Assembly (NCBI GenBank): GCA_029378245.1
Contig: JARKIF010000019.1
Span: 310,001-374,000 of the forward strand
Origin: Roridomyces roridus
Lineage: Eukaryota; Basidiomycota; Agaricomycetes; Agaricales; Mycenaceae
Direction: 5' to 3'
DNA length: 64,000 nucleotides
The notes under the pieces were generated by a model. It searched no databases. It was not told the DNA's origin and was given only the letters and a program-made list of their open reading frames with translations. The position numbers were made by a program, and so were the translations under genes. Positions 11,063-21,639 of this stretch are shown piece after piece (within the stretch, counting starts at the first letter, position 1; every line of letters starts with the position of its first letter).

Positions 11063-14000
11063 TTATTCGTCTTCGTCTTGCTCAAAGAAACCGACCATCT
11101 GCGCCATTTTCAGTCCAGACTTTTCCAGCAAAAACCAGCGGTCCTCCGTGGGCACGTCCTGCATGTGTGGAACGGAGAGAGCGAATTGGTGGTCCGGACC
11201 CATGAGTACCGTAGAGTGAATGCATTTGATTCTGAATGCACGCAAGTCGGCGTCGCGCTGGTGCTGCATTGAGCAGTACGTGAATGAAGACCATTCATAC
11301 AAGTGTGGATCTGGTGGTCCATAGAAAGAACCGACGGCGAGGAAGTGTTTGACACCGCGGATTTCCAGACAGCAGTAAAACGCGACTTCTGCAAACTCGA
11401 AGCCGCGACGAGGATCCGATCTGTGTCCGTCCTCAGAGTCGACGTCAGAGTCATCACCTTCGCAGGAAAGTTTCACCTGTTTGAGAGAATGTGAGGCGGA
11501 CACCCTTCGAGGCAGAGCAAGACACACCTTGACAACTCGTGCTCGTCGTGGGGTTCTTGCCCGAGTTTCTTCCTTCCAAGAGGATCGCACTATCTGACCA
11601 TTGGGAAGGCGTGCACGGCCCCATCGAATGACATTCGGTCTCCAAGACTCAGCAAGCTGGTCACCCTCGTCGTCGTTGCAGTTGTCCCGTATATATCGAC
11701 GGATGGCTTCTGCTTCACAGGCTCGAACGTCTCGGGGGCAGGTGTCCGTCGGGCAAAGAAGGACATATCCATTGCCGAGGTCGACAGAGCCCCGAGGCAA
11801 AGTCTCTGGTGGGGTCAACTCGGGCATAATCGCCGTCAGAGCATTGACCTGCGCACGTCGAATACCTCGCTGAGCAAGGTTGGCGTATGGATCGGAGTGT
11901 TGCTTGATTTCTTCGCCGAGGTTGCCGATACTGCGCTCCATCGCCCATTGGGAGTACAAATTCAACGGACCCTTGCGGATGCTTTCACCAGGCATGTGGA
12001 GGATCGTGTGCAAGATGGGGCGAATGAAGTGAATGCGATCGGCTCGTCGTTGGGCATAGAGCTGCTCAAACTCGATCACAAACTCTATCAAAAGCATGTT
12101 GGCCTCCACCACCTCGTCAGCGTTGAACTCCTCTTGGAAGAGCAGCCGAAAAGCGCGAACAACCTTGCAGTAATGCCGATAATACTCGGTCGGCAAGATG
12201 CCGAACAAAAGAGCGGGACCAACCCCGAAGAGGTACAGCAGGTACTCCCAGCATTTGTATTGGGAGTTGATTTTCTCTGCAGGATTTCGGGGCGGTGTGT
12301 CGAACGAGCCAGGGAAATACTCGCGAAGATCAGCGACAGCCTGCCCATGTCGCTCCCAAACGTCTCCCGTCAGCACTGCCCAGTCCCAAGTCGCCTTGTC
12401 ATCTGTCGCTGCGCAATCGAACGTCCCACGCCAGAGAGGGATAAGTAAATCCCCGAGGTTGAGAATTGGATGCATGCCATCGGGAGGAAACATGGCAGGG
12501 ACACCGAGACTGTGGGGAATACCACTGAAGATGCTCGGTTTGGAGATGCCGGTTTCCAGTCGTCGCTTTTCGTACTGAGAGTTGTTCGGTGACTTGGAAA
12601 CGAACAGGAGATTTTCGTTGTAGCGTGTGGTGGATTCCTCCTTGGTAAATGCCTGCAGCAAATTCTTGACATCTACATCAGGATGGGCACACCCGGATAC
12701 ATCGTAGTCGTCGGGGAGAAGACAGACAGGGTAGTATGTCGATGCACCTGGCTTTCGCCGACCTTTCATGGAGCAGTAGGTGCGGCAGAGGTGCTTGCCA
12801 TGGTGCCCGACAAGTCCACTCAAAGCCGCGATGCCGGGACCATCAGCAGTGGCGGCAGCAAGAAATGGTCTTGAAGTGAAGACTTTCTCAGACCGACTAT
12901 CCCAAATACCCAATCCGCTGTTCTGGAGTGCAGCCAGATGGTAAAGACCGACGAAGACAAAACTGTCGAGATTTTTGGGCTTGTTGGGTCCGGGGAAGAA
13001 GCCGCCAGGATAAACGGTTGCTTTCTTGTAGCGTCGATTGGGAGCACGGTCATAGACCACCCAGATATACATCCAGCAATCCGAGGCTGAATTGCAGTTC
13101 AGCAAGACGTGGACGTGCCGAGTATGAATGAACTGACCCTTGTTGCGATACAACTGAGCGCCGTCGATTGACAACGTGAGGACAATGTCGTCGTCGTCGA
13201 TGGCGCCGCTTATCAACAAGTCCAAAAAGTCCTTCCCATCGAAAAAGTCGGTGTAAGCGGATACACGCTCGCCATTCTCCTCTTGAAGCTCCGTTAGGAT
13301 CTTGTCCGTGTATTTTTTGCGATATTGCATCTCCTCGGCGCTGGCAGGAGAACGATATGTGGCTTGTATTTGTGGGCCGATAGGTATCGTATGAAATTGC
13401 TTGCGAGTACGACCTCGCTCGTCGTACCTGTTTTCTCCGCAATAGATACAGTTGTCGAGCTCTGCAAAAGGTCCAGTGTACGCCATGCATGTGTTGACGC
13501 ACATGTCAGATTCGATGGAGGTGACTCCACTGAGTTTTTCCATCAATTTTTTGACCCTGTAATGCGAAAGAACCTCGTCCTCGGGGTGGCGACGCAGGAC
13601 GGCATCTCTGACGGAGTTGTATGCTTTCTCAGAAGCATTGGTGAGTGATAAGAGGAGGTCGATCGAAAAGCGTTCGTCGGGAGTGAGCTGCGGAATGTAT
13701 TCAAGTGGGTGGCGCAGCTGCTCGATGGAGGTCTTATCGGGTCCATGGTGTTCTCCGTCCAGGGACGCGGTGCGCAGTAGTTCGATGAACTTATTCGTCA
13801 ACTCAAAGTCACGTAGTGTGAACTTCGGTGGTTCGTCATCGTGCTCGGGCTCAGAGGCATGCTCGTCGGGATTAGAGGCGTGCTCGTCGGGCTCAAAGGC
13901 ATGCTCGATATCGTCGGGTGCAGGTGGCTCGGCAGGAATGGGAGAGGCAGAGGGAGAATCAATATTCATATACTCGGGCGGTGGACTAGGTGCATTGTAT

Positions 14001-14366
14001 GGTAAGTCTTCTTGTCCCTTATTATTCTGTCAGACACAGGCGCCAAAGGAGAGCTGAAACTTGTCTGAGACGCACCGACATGACCACATCCGAGTCTTCG
14101 TCGTTCTCCTGCTCCGACGTGCCTCTCTCGATCTCTTCTGATTGTGTAGCTGGGGGAGCCGGATTCTGCGGTGCTGCACGGCGGGGGGACGAAGAGGAGC
14201 TCGAGCCGAGAGTTCCAGTAGCCGCATGCTCTTGTTCCCTGGTGGTCCTTTGGTGCGCGTAGAAGGTACGCTCCGGGATCCATTTCCCTCGTATGCCGCA
14301 CTTATGCGGACACTGGCAGAAGCATTGGTCGGGGCCGGCGGCGGTGGTATTTGCTGCTGGCGACAT
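11063..14366 (-). CDS. Tnp2-family (CACTA) transposase
   Basis: Exons 14076-14366, 11528-14017 and 11063-11476 give a 1064-aa protein. The N-terminus holds a Cys-rich segment (CFCQCPHKCGIRG) followed by WIPERTFYAHQR, a likely DNA-binding zinc module. The core shows the Tnp2 catalytic region: LSIDGAQLYRNK, then a block ending DGPGIAALSGLVGHHGKHLC, then FPPDGMHPILNLGDLLI. The 51-bp segment at 11477-11527 is in frame and may be retained; removing it joins ARVVK to VKLSCEGDD. The first intron ends AATAATAAG at 14018. No stop codon interrupts the frame, so the element may be active or only recently silenced. It is not a KDZ transposase, whose CxC modules and motifs differ. Confidence 0.85.
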
Positions 14367-14578
14367 GGCCGAGTATAACGTGGCAACGCGAGAAGCAAGG
14401 CGCAGTCGTCGTGCGCGTCAAGACAAGTAAAGCAGGTGTCGCCGCTTCCGGTCAAGTGACGGACTTAGTCGATTTTTGACAGCCAGCCACTCTTCGGTCT
14501 AATTCTACACAAATGCTTGTATTTAAAACGGAGGCCAGACGAGCCCATATGGGTGTTTTGAGAAAGCCAGATATCACA

Positions 14579-14627
14579 ATATTTGCCCAGATTTTGCCAT
14601 ATACGGCCATACGGACTTCTCACTGGG
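14579..14627. repeat. Right terminal inverted repeat of the CACTA element
   Basis: Ends with CATACGGACTTCTCACTGGG at 14627, followed directly by the target duplication CCTCAGA at 14628-14634. It is the complement of the left terminus. Confidence 0.8.
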
Positions 14628-14634
14628 CCTCAGA

Positions 14635-15467
14635 AGCTCCCCGACGTTTTTCATATCTCGGTTCCACTATTTATCACGTTACTCAGGGTTTTCGGAAGTC
14701 GTGCAGAGCGATGTTCGGGCTCTCCCGCCTCAGCGCCCTGATCAAGCTGTCGGGAGGGCGGGGTTTGGCAGGTGGCGATGCTCTGATCCGGCATTACCTC
14801 TCTGCTCTTGCTCTCCCTTACCCCACCTCATCCTATCTCGCTGGTGCACTTTCGATGTCATCAACGGTCGACCACACATCATTCCCTCAGCCATCCACCC
14901 TTGTCCGTCGTCTTCGTGACAGCGTTTTCCGATTTCTCGCAACATTGGATGGATGGAATCACGGCCCGGGATGCTCTCTGCAGGATGGTGGTACAGTGAC
15001 AGCTCACGGCGTGCCATATGAGCTCTGAGGTGAGTATTTCCTTCGTCATCTTTCTTCTTCTCTGCGTCTAGACCGCCCCTCCAACGCTCCTCGCCTCCGC
15101 CAAGATACCCTCGCCATCGTTGTCGCGGCGGACCCAACGCCTCCCTTCTCATACCTCCGTAGCCGACGCCGTCAATCCACAGCCTCTTTGCTGCTCTGCA
15201 CGCCCCGTCCTTGTTCTGGGCCTTTGTCCATGCAACGCGCGGCGTCCAAAGCATGCAAGTCGGTGTTGGATTCGGCGTCGAGTACTTGACGTCGTGGATA
15301 TCTGGGAGCGCAGTGGCTCAACGCCGCCGTGACCTTCGGGAGCCGGCGGTCTATGGAATCGGCTGCCAATGATGACGCGACCGACTGCCGAACCAACCCT
15401 CGACACTCAATAAAATTGGGTGTTGAGCCAAAAGGTGTCGGAAATATAGAGATACGACATTTTGAAC
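14635..15467. other. Interior of the older TIR element, no gene recognised
   Basis: About 830 bp between the CACTA target duplication and the right TIR of the outer element. Short ORFs on both strands show no recognisable domain. It is best read as non-coding filler of a non-autonomous element. Confidence 0.5.
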
Positions 15468-15543
15468 CTCGGAAATAAAAACTTTGGAGCAGAAAACAAA
15501 AATAAAAGTGGTTTCTGATTAAATGACCAACTTGAACAGCATA

Positions 15544-16103
15544 GAGAAAATCATTTATCGAGGCGTATATACTCGAGAATAGAGAGAAAAGAGAGAAAAG
15601 AAATGTTGAAATAAAGTTGGAGGGTCGGTGAAATCACGTCGGGACGGATAGCGAACATGGAACAAATACGTTGTTGTAGGCGTTCAGAAAGGCCCGAGTT
15701 AAGGCGCTGCCGGAGATACTGAAACCGGTCCAGGAACAGCTGCCAATAAGTAGCTTGGTTCGTACTTGAAACCAGTAGGGCCAGGCCGCGGTCCGGTCTA
15801 GAGTAACGAATTCGAAGGATTAAATTTTAATGGCACTCGCAGACTCCGATCTCGCTGGGAGACTGCATGGGGAATTGTAGAGATAGTAGAGTTTTCCCAG
15901 TCAAGATCTTTGTCTGCAATAGGCGCTGGGCTATGCCAAGGCAGTGAAGACGGACGGCGGTGTATAGCACTGTGATCTGCAATACGTCAGAGAAGCACGG
16001 AAGCTGATAATCCAGGGTGCGACGGAGATGAACGAGAGTGAGGGGGGCACCCGGTATGTTCGACATAAACTCGTTTTGTCAAACGGAAAATCAACTTCGG
16101 AGT
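15544..16103. other. Intergenic 3' of ADE2
   Basis: 560 bp between the outer element and the ADE2 stop. A 79-codon minus-strand ORF (15827-16066) starting MSNIPGAPLTLVHL is present. It has no recognised domain and could be a small gene or chance. Nothing else is seen. Confidence 0.4.
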
Positions 16104-18026
16104 CTACTTGGGGGAATACGCCTCCCATCCCACTTCCTTCAACTTCTCCACCTTACCAAGTACCTCGCCTTCGAGGTCTTTCAAGTACTCATCCATCGCA
16201 TCGACGAGGCGTAGAGTCCCCGCTGCAAGAATACGCACCGCCAGCAGCCCCGCATTCGTCCCATTGTTAATCGCAACGGTGGCAACTGGAATCCCGCGCT
16301 TCCCAAAAAGAATCAGAAAAGAGAAATACGTGCAAAATATGAATGAACATACGGGCATCTGGACAATACTATGCAGCGAATCCACACCATCGAGGGTGCT
16401 GCCCTTGACGGGAACGCCTATAACAGGCAACGCCGTCATCGCAGCGACCATGCCAGGTAAATGCGCTGCCCCGCCTGCACCAGCAATAATAGTGCGCAGC
16501 CCACGGGCCGATGCCGAACGCGCGTACTCGACAAGTCTGTCGGGTGTGCGGTGAGCCGAGACAATCGTCAGCTCGTACGGGATCCCGAAGCGATCAAGAA
16601 TGCGAGCCGCGGGAAGCATCACAGGCAGATCCGAGTCTGAGCCCATGATGACACCAACGAGAGGGTGGGCATTGGAGAACCCGGATCCAGGGGCGGGCGC
16701 AGCGGGAGCATACAGGTCTGTTTCCTCTATCGGGCTCGAAGGAAGCGCGGCGAGGAGAATTCGGAGGCGAGTGCGCAGCTCGGCATCCGAATCGGCGACA
16801 ACGGTGATGTGGCCCATCTTGCGGCCCTTGCGGCATTCCGATTTGCCGTACAGGTGGACGCTCGCGCCGGGAACGCTGAGTGCGACGGAAGTAAGGGCTT
16901 TAATTTCGTCCATGGAAGATGATAGGCCGATGATGTTGAGCATGGCGCAAGAGGGAACCTTGAGAGCGGTGGAGCCAAGGGGGAGCGATAAAATTGCTCG
17001 CAGGTGGTTCTCGTACTGCGATGTTTCGCACGCTTCGATGGTGTAGTGGCCCGAATTGTGTGGCCGAGGCGCAATTTCGTTGATGAAAAGGCCACCTAGA
17101 CGTCGTTGAGAAACATGAAATATGTAAACAAAACATTTACCATCTTCCATGAGGAACATCTCGACACCAAAGACGCCAGCTCCATCAAAGGTCTTGATAG
17201 CATCCGCAGCCATGGTCTGAGCCCGATGAGAGAGAGTCGCATCCCGTGTCCGTAACGGCGCAAAAACCAAATGGCAGATATTCTCCTTGTGAATCGTCTC
17301 CACCGCTGGATACGCCCTGACCTCGCCACTCGTGCTACGCACAACCATAACGGCGATTTCATGAGCGAACGGAACCCACTTTTCGGCATAGAGAGGCCGA
17401 TTGCCGAGCGCCGCGAGAGCTTCCGCCGCCTGTGAGAGGTCCCGCAAGACGAAATTGCCGCGCCCGTCGTATGCCAATGTTCGGCTTTTGATCATGAGAG
17501 GAAGCCCCAATTTATCCGCTGCAGCATGTATTGACTCGACTGTCGAGTCGACGGCGAGGAAATCAGAGACGGAACATCCCTTGGCTTGAAGATGTCGTTT
17601 TTGATTTAGCTTGTCCTGGATAAGCTTGATCGTGCTCGGGTGGGGCTGAATCTCGCATTGGGCTTGAGACAGGGCATCTGCGTCGACGTGCTCGATCTCG
17701 ACGGTCAGGACGTCCACCTTTGCCGCCAGTTCGCGAATTTTCGTGGGATCCGTGAACGAACCGTCAATGTGGGAAAACTGGGGTGAGTTGGGCGCTAGAA
17801 CTTGCTTTGCTGGGCCGTGCTCTCCGACGTCGAGAATGACCGTTTTTATGTTGAGCAGAGAGGCGGATGCCGCGAGCATCCGGCCGAGCTGACCACCCCC
17901 TGAAAATCTCAAGATCAAGGGCGAGATCGGGGACAGAAAGCTAGGGAAAGTGTTTGAGCACACTTCTGCAGGAATTTCCGTCGGTTTACACACCTTACCG
18001 AGGATTCCAACCGCTTTATCGGTCAT
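16104..18026 (-). CDS. ADE2: Phosphoribosylaminoimidazole carboxylase (ADE2)
   Basis: The bifunctional cytosolic enzyme of purine synthesis that carboxylates aminoimidazole ribotide. Exons 17999-18026, 17141-17899, 16353-17095 and 16104-16298 give 574 aa, like yeast Ade2 (571 aa). The N-terminal ATP-grasp (PurK) part shows GILGGGQLGRML after splicing out a 99-bp first intron, YDGRGNFVLRD, and NEIAPRPHNSGHYT. The C-terminal PurE part shows VGVIMGSDSDLPVM and VSAHRTPDRL, followed by VIGVPVKG and the nucleotide-site region VAINNGTNAGLLAVRIL. All introns are 45-99 bp. The start codon is only 58 bp from that of the divergent RSA3 gene. Both products serve growth-linked functions, so shared control is plausible. 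A long upstream ORF extension lacks support. Confidence 0.95.
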   Translation of the reverse strand: MTDKAVGILGKVCKPTEIPAEVCSNTFPSFLSPISPLILRFSGGGQLGRMLAASASLLNIKTVILDVGEHGPAKQVLAPNSPQFSHIDGSFTDPTKIRELAAKVDVLTVEIEHVDADALSQAQCEIQPHPSTIKLIQDKLNQKRHLQAKGCSVSDFLAVDSTVESIHAAADKLGLPLMIKSRTLAYDGRGNFVLRDLSQAAEALAALGNRPLYAEKWVPFAHEIAVMVVRSTSGEVRAYPAVETIHKENICHLVFAPLRTRDATLSHRAQTMAADAIKTFDGAGVFGVEMFLMEDGKCFVYIFHVSQRRLGGLFINEIAPRPHNSGHYTIEACETSQYENHLRAILSLPLGSTALKVPSCAMLNIIGLSSSMDEIKALTSVALSVPGASVHLYGKSECRKGRKMGHITVVADSDAELRTRLRILLAALPSSPIEETDLYAPAAPAPGSGFSNAHPLVGVIMGSDSDLPVMLPAARILDRFGIPYELTIVSAHRTPDRLVEYARSASARGLRTIIAGAGGAAHLPGMVAAMTALPVIGVPVKGSTLDGVDSLHSIVQMPVCSFIFCTYFSFLILFGKRGIPVATVAINNGTNAGLLAVRILAAGTLRLVDAMDEYLKDLEGEVLGKVEKLKEVGWEAYSPK

Positions 18027-18084
18027 TTTAAGACGGGAGAAGCAAAGTGATGGAAAATAACAAGTCACAACAACTCTTTGACAT
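18027..18084. promoter_or_regulatory. 58-bp bidirectional promoter / 5' leader region of ADE2 and RSA3
   Basis: The two ATGs face away from each other across 58 bp. Transcripts must therefore have very short leaders, or their start sites overlap the neighbour's coding region. No TATA box is evident. Confidence 0.6.
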
Positions 18085-18333
18085 ATGCCTCCATCTGCTG
18101 CTCCGCGAAAGCGGACGAGAAAACGCAAGAGACGCGCGCTCTCTGTCTCATCGTCCTCTTCCTCGTCCTCCTCCGACTCGGAGACAGAAGTGGCACCGAA
18201 AAAGGCACCGGCACCACCTCCAGTGCCTGCAGCGCCCTCCTCATCCTCAGAGTCCTCTTCTTCGTCCGAGTCGGACTCGGACTCGGATTCATCAGACTCT
18301 GACAAGGAGCCCTCGCCAACAAAACCGACTCCA

Positions 18334-18365
<32 letters not shown>

Positions 18366-18736
18366 ACCCCCGCCCCCGCGTCGTAACTCTCCCTCACCAC
18401 CACCACCCTCAGCGGAACTACCGACGTTCCTGCCCCCACGAGATGCACCCACGCGCGAGGACGCCGAGGAAGCGATGAAAGCTCGGTTCAAAAAGTTTTG
18501 GATGGCATCCGTTGCTGATGGATTCAAGGACGATTTGGAGGAAATTCGGGTCAAGGTGCGCCGCGTTCTTTTAGGCTCAAAGCCATTCTGACAACTCCCA
18601 TGCGCTACAGGAGCCTAATCTCGGGGCTTCTCGTCTGGCGCTTTTGATCGACTCGCTCGCCTCTGGTGCTGAAGTATTCACATCTACGGCCCAGGGGAGC
18701 CATGGGGTCAACGAGATGGAGGTCGTCTTGGAGTAA
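18085..18736 (+). CDS. RSA3: Ribosome assembly protein 3 (RSA3-like)
   Basis: Exons 18085-18555 and 18611-18736 (55-bp intron, donor GTGCGC) give 198 aa. The N-terminus is basic (residues 7-16 rich in Arg and Lys), then long Ser/Asp/Glu tracts and an 11-residue Ala run encoded by GCT repeats, then Pro. The conserved RSA3 domain is at the C-terminus: FKKFWMASVADGFKDDLEEI, spliced to EPNLGASRLALLIDSLASGA and EVF. RSA3 acts in the nucleolus with the Dbp6 helicase in early 60S ribosome assembly. Only the last 60 or so residues are conserved in the family; the acidic-Ser N-terminus is typical of nucleolar proteins. It is head-to-head with ADE2. Confidence 0.85.
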
Positions 18737-18922
18737 AAAAGTATGTAGGATAATATAATGTGTTTTTGACCTTTGTCCCAGTTCGATTTGAACGGTAAAC
18801 TTGCCTCCCTAGTCGGACATTAATCCTCGCTCGCGCGCAATCAACGATACTCGGGAGCGAGCGAACTTTTCCTCTTAAAAACCAGCCAGAGCCCACCTTT
18901 GCCCTCTAGATCTGGTCCCACA

Positions 18923-21161
18923 ATGGTGAACACCGCCGATTTTCACGAAACCGACATGATGATTCTCGTCGCCATGCTCTGGTTCCTCTACTGCCTCGTC
19001 GTCCTGCTCATCTTTTGGACAGTCAGGTTTGGCATGGGGGCTTTACGGCGGTACCTCTATTCCACTCCCCTCTGTGGACCCAATTCCAGGGAGAATAGTA
19101 CGGATTGCGCGACTCTCGCTGCACGGTACGGCGCGGTGTTCCAGGTCCCGACAGGGACGTTTACACACAACATCGTGCTTTGCGACCCAGCCGCTATTGC
19201 GCATTTTTATGCGAACGCTCCGGGCATTTATCGCACGCCGGAGCATTTACGCCGGACTACTAAAACCCTCGTACGTAGACAGATCATCTGCAGGCCTCTT
19301 CTTCATTTCTTCAGGTCGGCCGCGGGTTGGCGTGGGCGGAAGGAGAACGGCACCGAAGGTTTCTCTTTTATTCCACTCGATATCTTCTCCTCCTTATTGT
19401 TTTCCTTGAAGCCACCGTCAAGCGCTGGCTCCGCTTTTCACACAAGCCTCCATCGAGCAGAATTTCGTGCCCGTCTTTTTCGAAATGGCTCAAAAGGTTC
19501 GATGCAACCAGCTAAAAAAGCATAAAAACTAACTTGAACACAGATGCACAGTTCGTGGAGGCAAGACCTCCGGACGCGACCTCGAGGAATGATAGTCGAT
19601 ATCAAGCACTGGTATGTTCCAAAGCGTTATGTAGTCAAGGAATTTAACTTGAATTATCACCCAGGATGAGCTGCGTCGTGTAAGTCATCCATCCAATCCA
19701 TTTTATGATACGATTTCTTTTCAACATACATACTACTACAGCCTCGACAGCCTCGGCATCGCCGGCTTCGCTCACGACTTTGAATCCCTCAAAGGTGACT
19801 ACTGCATCGTCACCGCAGCATTCCACGCCCTCCGCGCTCCCAAAACTTCTTCGCTTTCCAACACTATCTTCCATTTCGCTTCGTCCTACGCCCCGAGTCC
19901 GCTTTTTTCCCTCCCGACGGCGAAGAACCGCGTTATCCAGGATTTCCGGGGATTGATGAGTCGTCTGGCGGGGGATGTCCTCGAACGGAGTACTATCAAG
20001 GATGGTCTGCCGGATACGTCGTTTTTGGGGTTGTTAAGTACGTCTGTGTGTGTTTGACTTGCTGAGGACTCGGAGCTGAATTGGCTTGCAGTTAAATCTT
20101 TGGCTGAAAACCCTGCGGGAGAGTTCCGGTTGTCCCACGAGGAGGTTTTGGCACAGGTGCGATTCTTTTCTGTGTTTTATTGCCATTTCAACTTTTTTAG
20201 ATAGTGAGCAGTCCTGGCTTTGGAGTCGAAACCAATATTGACAATGCCAGAATACTTTGTTGTTTTCTGGTCCGTTCGACTGCCTACTTCTCCCACTGTA
20301 CATTAAATCCATTCTATAGGCCTTGGCACTACCACAGGTGAGTTTGTTTAGGGGCCTTGACAGGTGACTTCACTCTTGTTAGCATCTCTCTGTGTTCGTG
20401 CCGTTAATATTGACTGTCGACTTTTACTGATTCTTCAACAGTGGACTCTAGTCGAACTGGCCAGAAATCCAACCTGCCAAGATACATTGCGTACCGAGCT
20501 CCGGCAAGCCGGTGCCCTATCAAGCTACTGCAAAATCTCGAAACTCCCTTACCTGCACGCCGTTGTCTACGAGACTCTACGGCTCCACCCGCCGGTAGAA
20601 GATACCACACGTGTCGTACGTTTCCCTCATTGCGATTGACAATGTGAATGAAAACCCGTTCACAACACCCTCTAGGCAAGCGCAGACGACGTCATCCCCC
20701 TCAGCGCTCCCATCTCCTCCAAACTGGGCGAAACAGTATCAAGTATCAAAATCGCCAAAAGCTGCACACTCACCGTACCCATCCGATACGCCAACTCGTC
20801 CGAAGCCTTCTGGGGCCCGGGAGCCTTGAAATTCGATCCGGGGAGATGGTGGCAGTGGCAGGATAAGAGCACTGCTGATTTCCCGGGGAACAGGCATCTG
20901 GCGTTTGGAGATGGCGCTAGGGGGTGTATTGGAGCTGACTTTGCGTTCGCTTTGATCAAGGTGGGTGCACAGTTTTACCATGACGGAGAGTGAGCGAGTG
21001 GGTGTTGACGGTACTTGACATAGGTCGTGCTGGCAGTCACTGTTGCCGGGTTTGAGATCTCGCTGTCGGGAGGGCCGGAGACGGTGATTGAGCCGGTTCA
21101 AGGGTGTGTTCCGTTTCCTGGGATAAGCTCAGAGATGTTGGTGGTCGTACGAAAACTGTAA
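18923..21161 (+). pseudogene. Cytochrome P450, probably disrupted
   Basis: A P450 monooxygenase reading runs across about ten exons. Seen parts are an N-terminal membrane anchor (about residues 12-32), the segment VGRGLAWAEGERHRR (helix C), an ExxR motif in YETLRLHPP, FDPGRWW (the PERF-like block) and the heme-binding loop FGDGARGCIGADFA with its Cys ligand. Problems: a one-base loss near 19422 (AAGGCG read as AAGCG) shifts frame between EATVK and ALAPLF; the stretch between HRR and EATVK lacks the usual conserved exon; and the I-helix region at 20.2-20.45 kb (only GLGTTT recognisable) cannot be joined in frame. A 15-nt microexon at 19665-19679 is well supported. It may be a decayed gene, or a functional one with sequence errors. 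The N-terminal proline-rich hinge also looks short. Confidence 0.7.
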
Positions 21162-21528
21162 CTACGAGCATGTACAGTTGGAATATGTGTGCTATACATG
21201 GCCGTCGGTATGCACCGAACAGGCGTGCCCTCCACTTCCAGGAACTAGTTTTTACTGGAATGTCCCAAAGCGTGGTTCAGTACAGTGCGTATCACGTGAG
21301 CTCTGGTTGAAAACGAAAATGCGGCAATGTCAATATAGTAGTTCCCCTCATACCCGTGGTGAAGGTAATGCGGGCACTCTCTTCACCGAATACATGAGCC
21401 TGCGAGCCAGAAATGTCGGAAAGGAATGCAAAAGACGCGCAAATCGGTACTTTTCTCAAGGTCAATCGGGAGGCTTCATTATGAGAACTTAGCATACTTA
21501 TAGGCGGGGGCGATATTGACGTCAAGCA
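21162..21528. other. Convergent intergenic region, P450 and NAT copy B
   Basis: The space between the P450 stop and the edge of the duplicated block. No ORF of interest and no inverted repeat were seen. The 3' ends of both genes converge here. Confidence 0.4.
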
Positions 21529-21639
21529 AGATCTCCGCCTACCAAGACCGACAATCGAGATCAGCTGCGTTCGATGGCCAGTACGGGGCCGGAATCGGTG
21601 AGCAATTTTGGAATTTTAACACGCGAGACTCTAGCCTTT

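Larger units (their letters stand above)
8382..14627 (-). mobile_element. CACTA/EnSpm (CMC-type) DNA transposon, apparently complete
   Basis: A 6.2-kb element with inverted ends CCCAGTGAGAAGTCCGTATG (left) and its complement ending at 14627. Similarity between the ends continues into subterminal sequence with several CCGTAT-like and TCTGG-like motifs, as CACTA termini usually have for binding the accessory protein. The flanks show a 7-bp direct repeat CCTCAGA (8375-8381 and 14628-14634). It carries two minus-strand genes: a Tnp2-family transposase and a downstream accessory protein, both with open, spliceable frames. The 7-bp flanking repeat is longer than the 2-4 bp normally reported for CACTA elements. 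Confidence 0.82.
8300..15543. mobile_element. Older TIR element (about 1 kb) interrupted by a CACTA element
   Basis: The left end starts TATGCCGTTCAAGTTGG and the right end is the inverse, ending CCAACTTGAACAGCATA. The inverted match continues imperfectly for about 70 bp. GAGAAA flanks both sides directly (8294-8299 and 15544-15549), a 6-bp target duplication. If the inner transposon (8382-14627) and one copy of its target duplication are removed, an element of about 991 bp remains. Its remaining interior, 14635-15467, has no recognisable protein, so it looks like a non-autonomous DNA element. The superfamily is unknown. Confidence 0.7.

Noticed and set aside
8382..14627. KDZ (Kyakuja-Dileera-Zisupton) transposon identity
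   Set aside because: The long flanking duplication suggested it, but the transposase motifs (IDGAQLYRNK, PPDGMHPILNLGDLL) and the partner gene fit Tnp2/CACTA better.
18027..18554. Minus-strand extension of the ADE2 ORF (an 816-codon ORF) upstream of the ADE2 start
   Set aside because: It is the antisense of the Ser/Ala-rich RSA3 exon; the ADE2 homology begins at the ATG at 18026 and its first intron supports that start.
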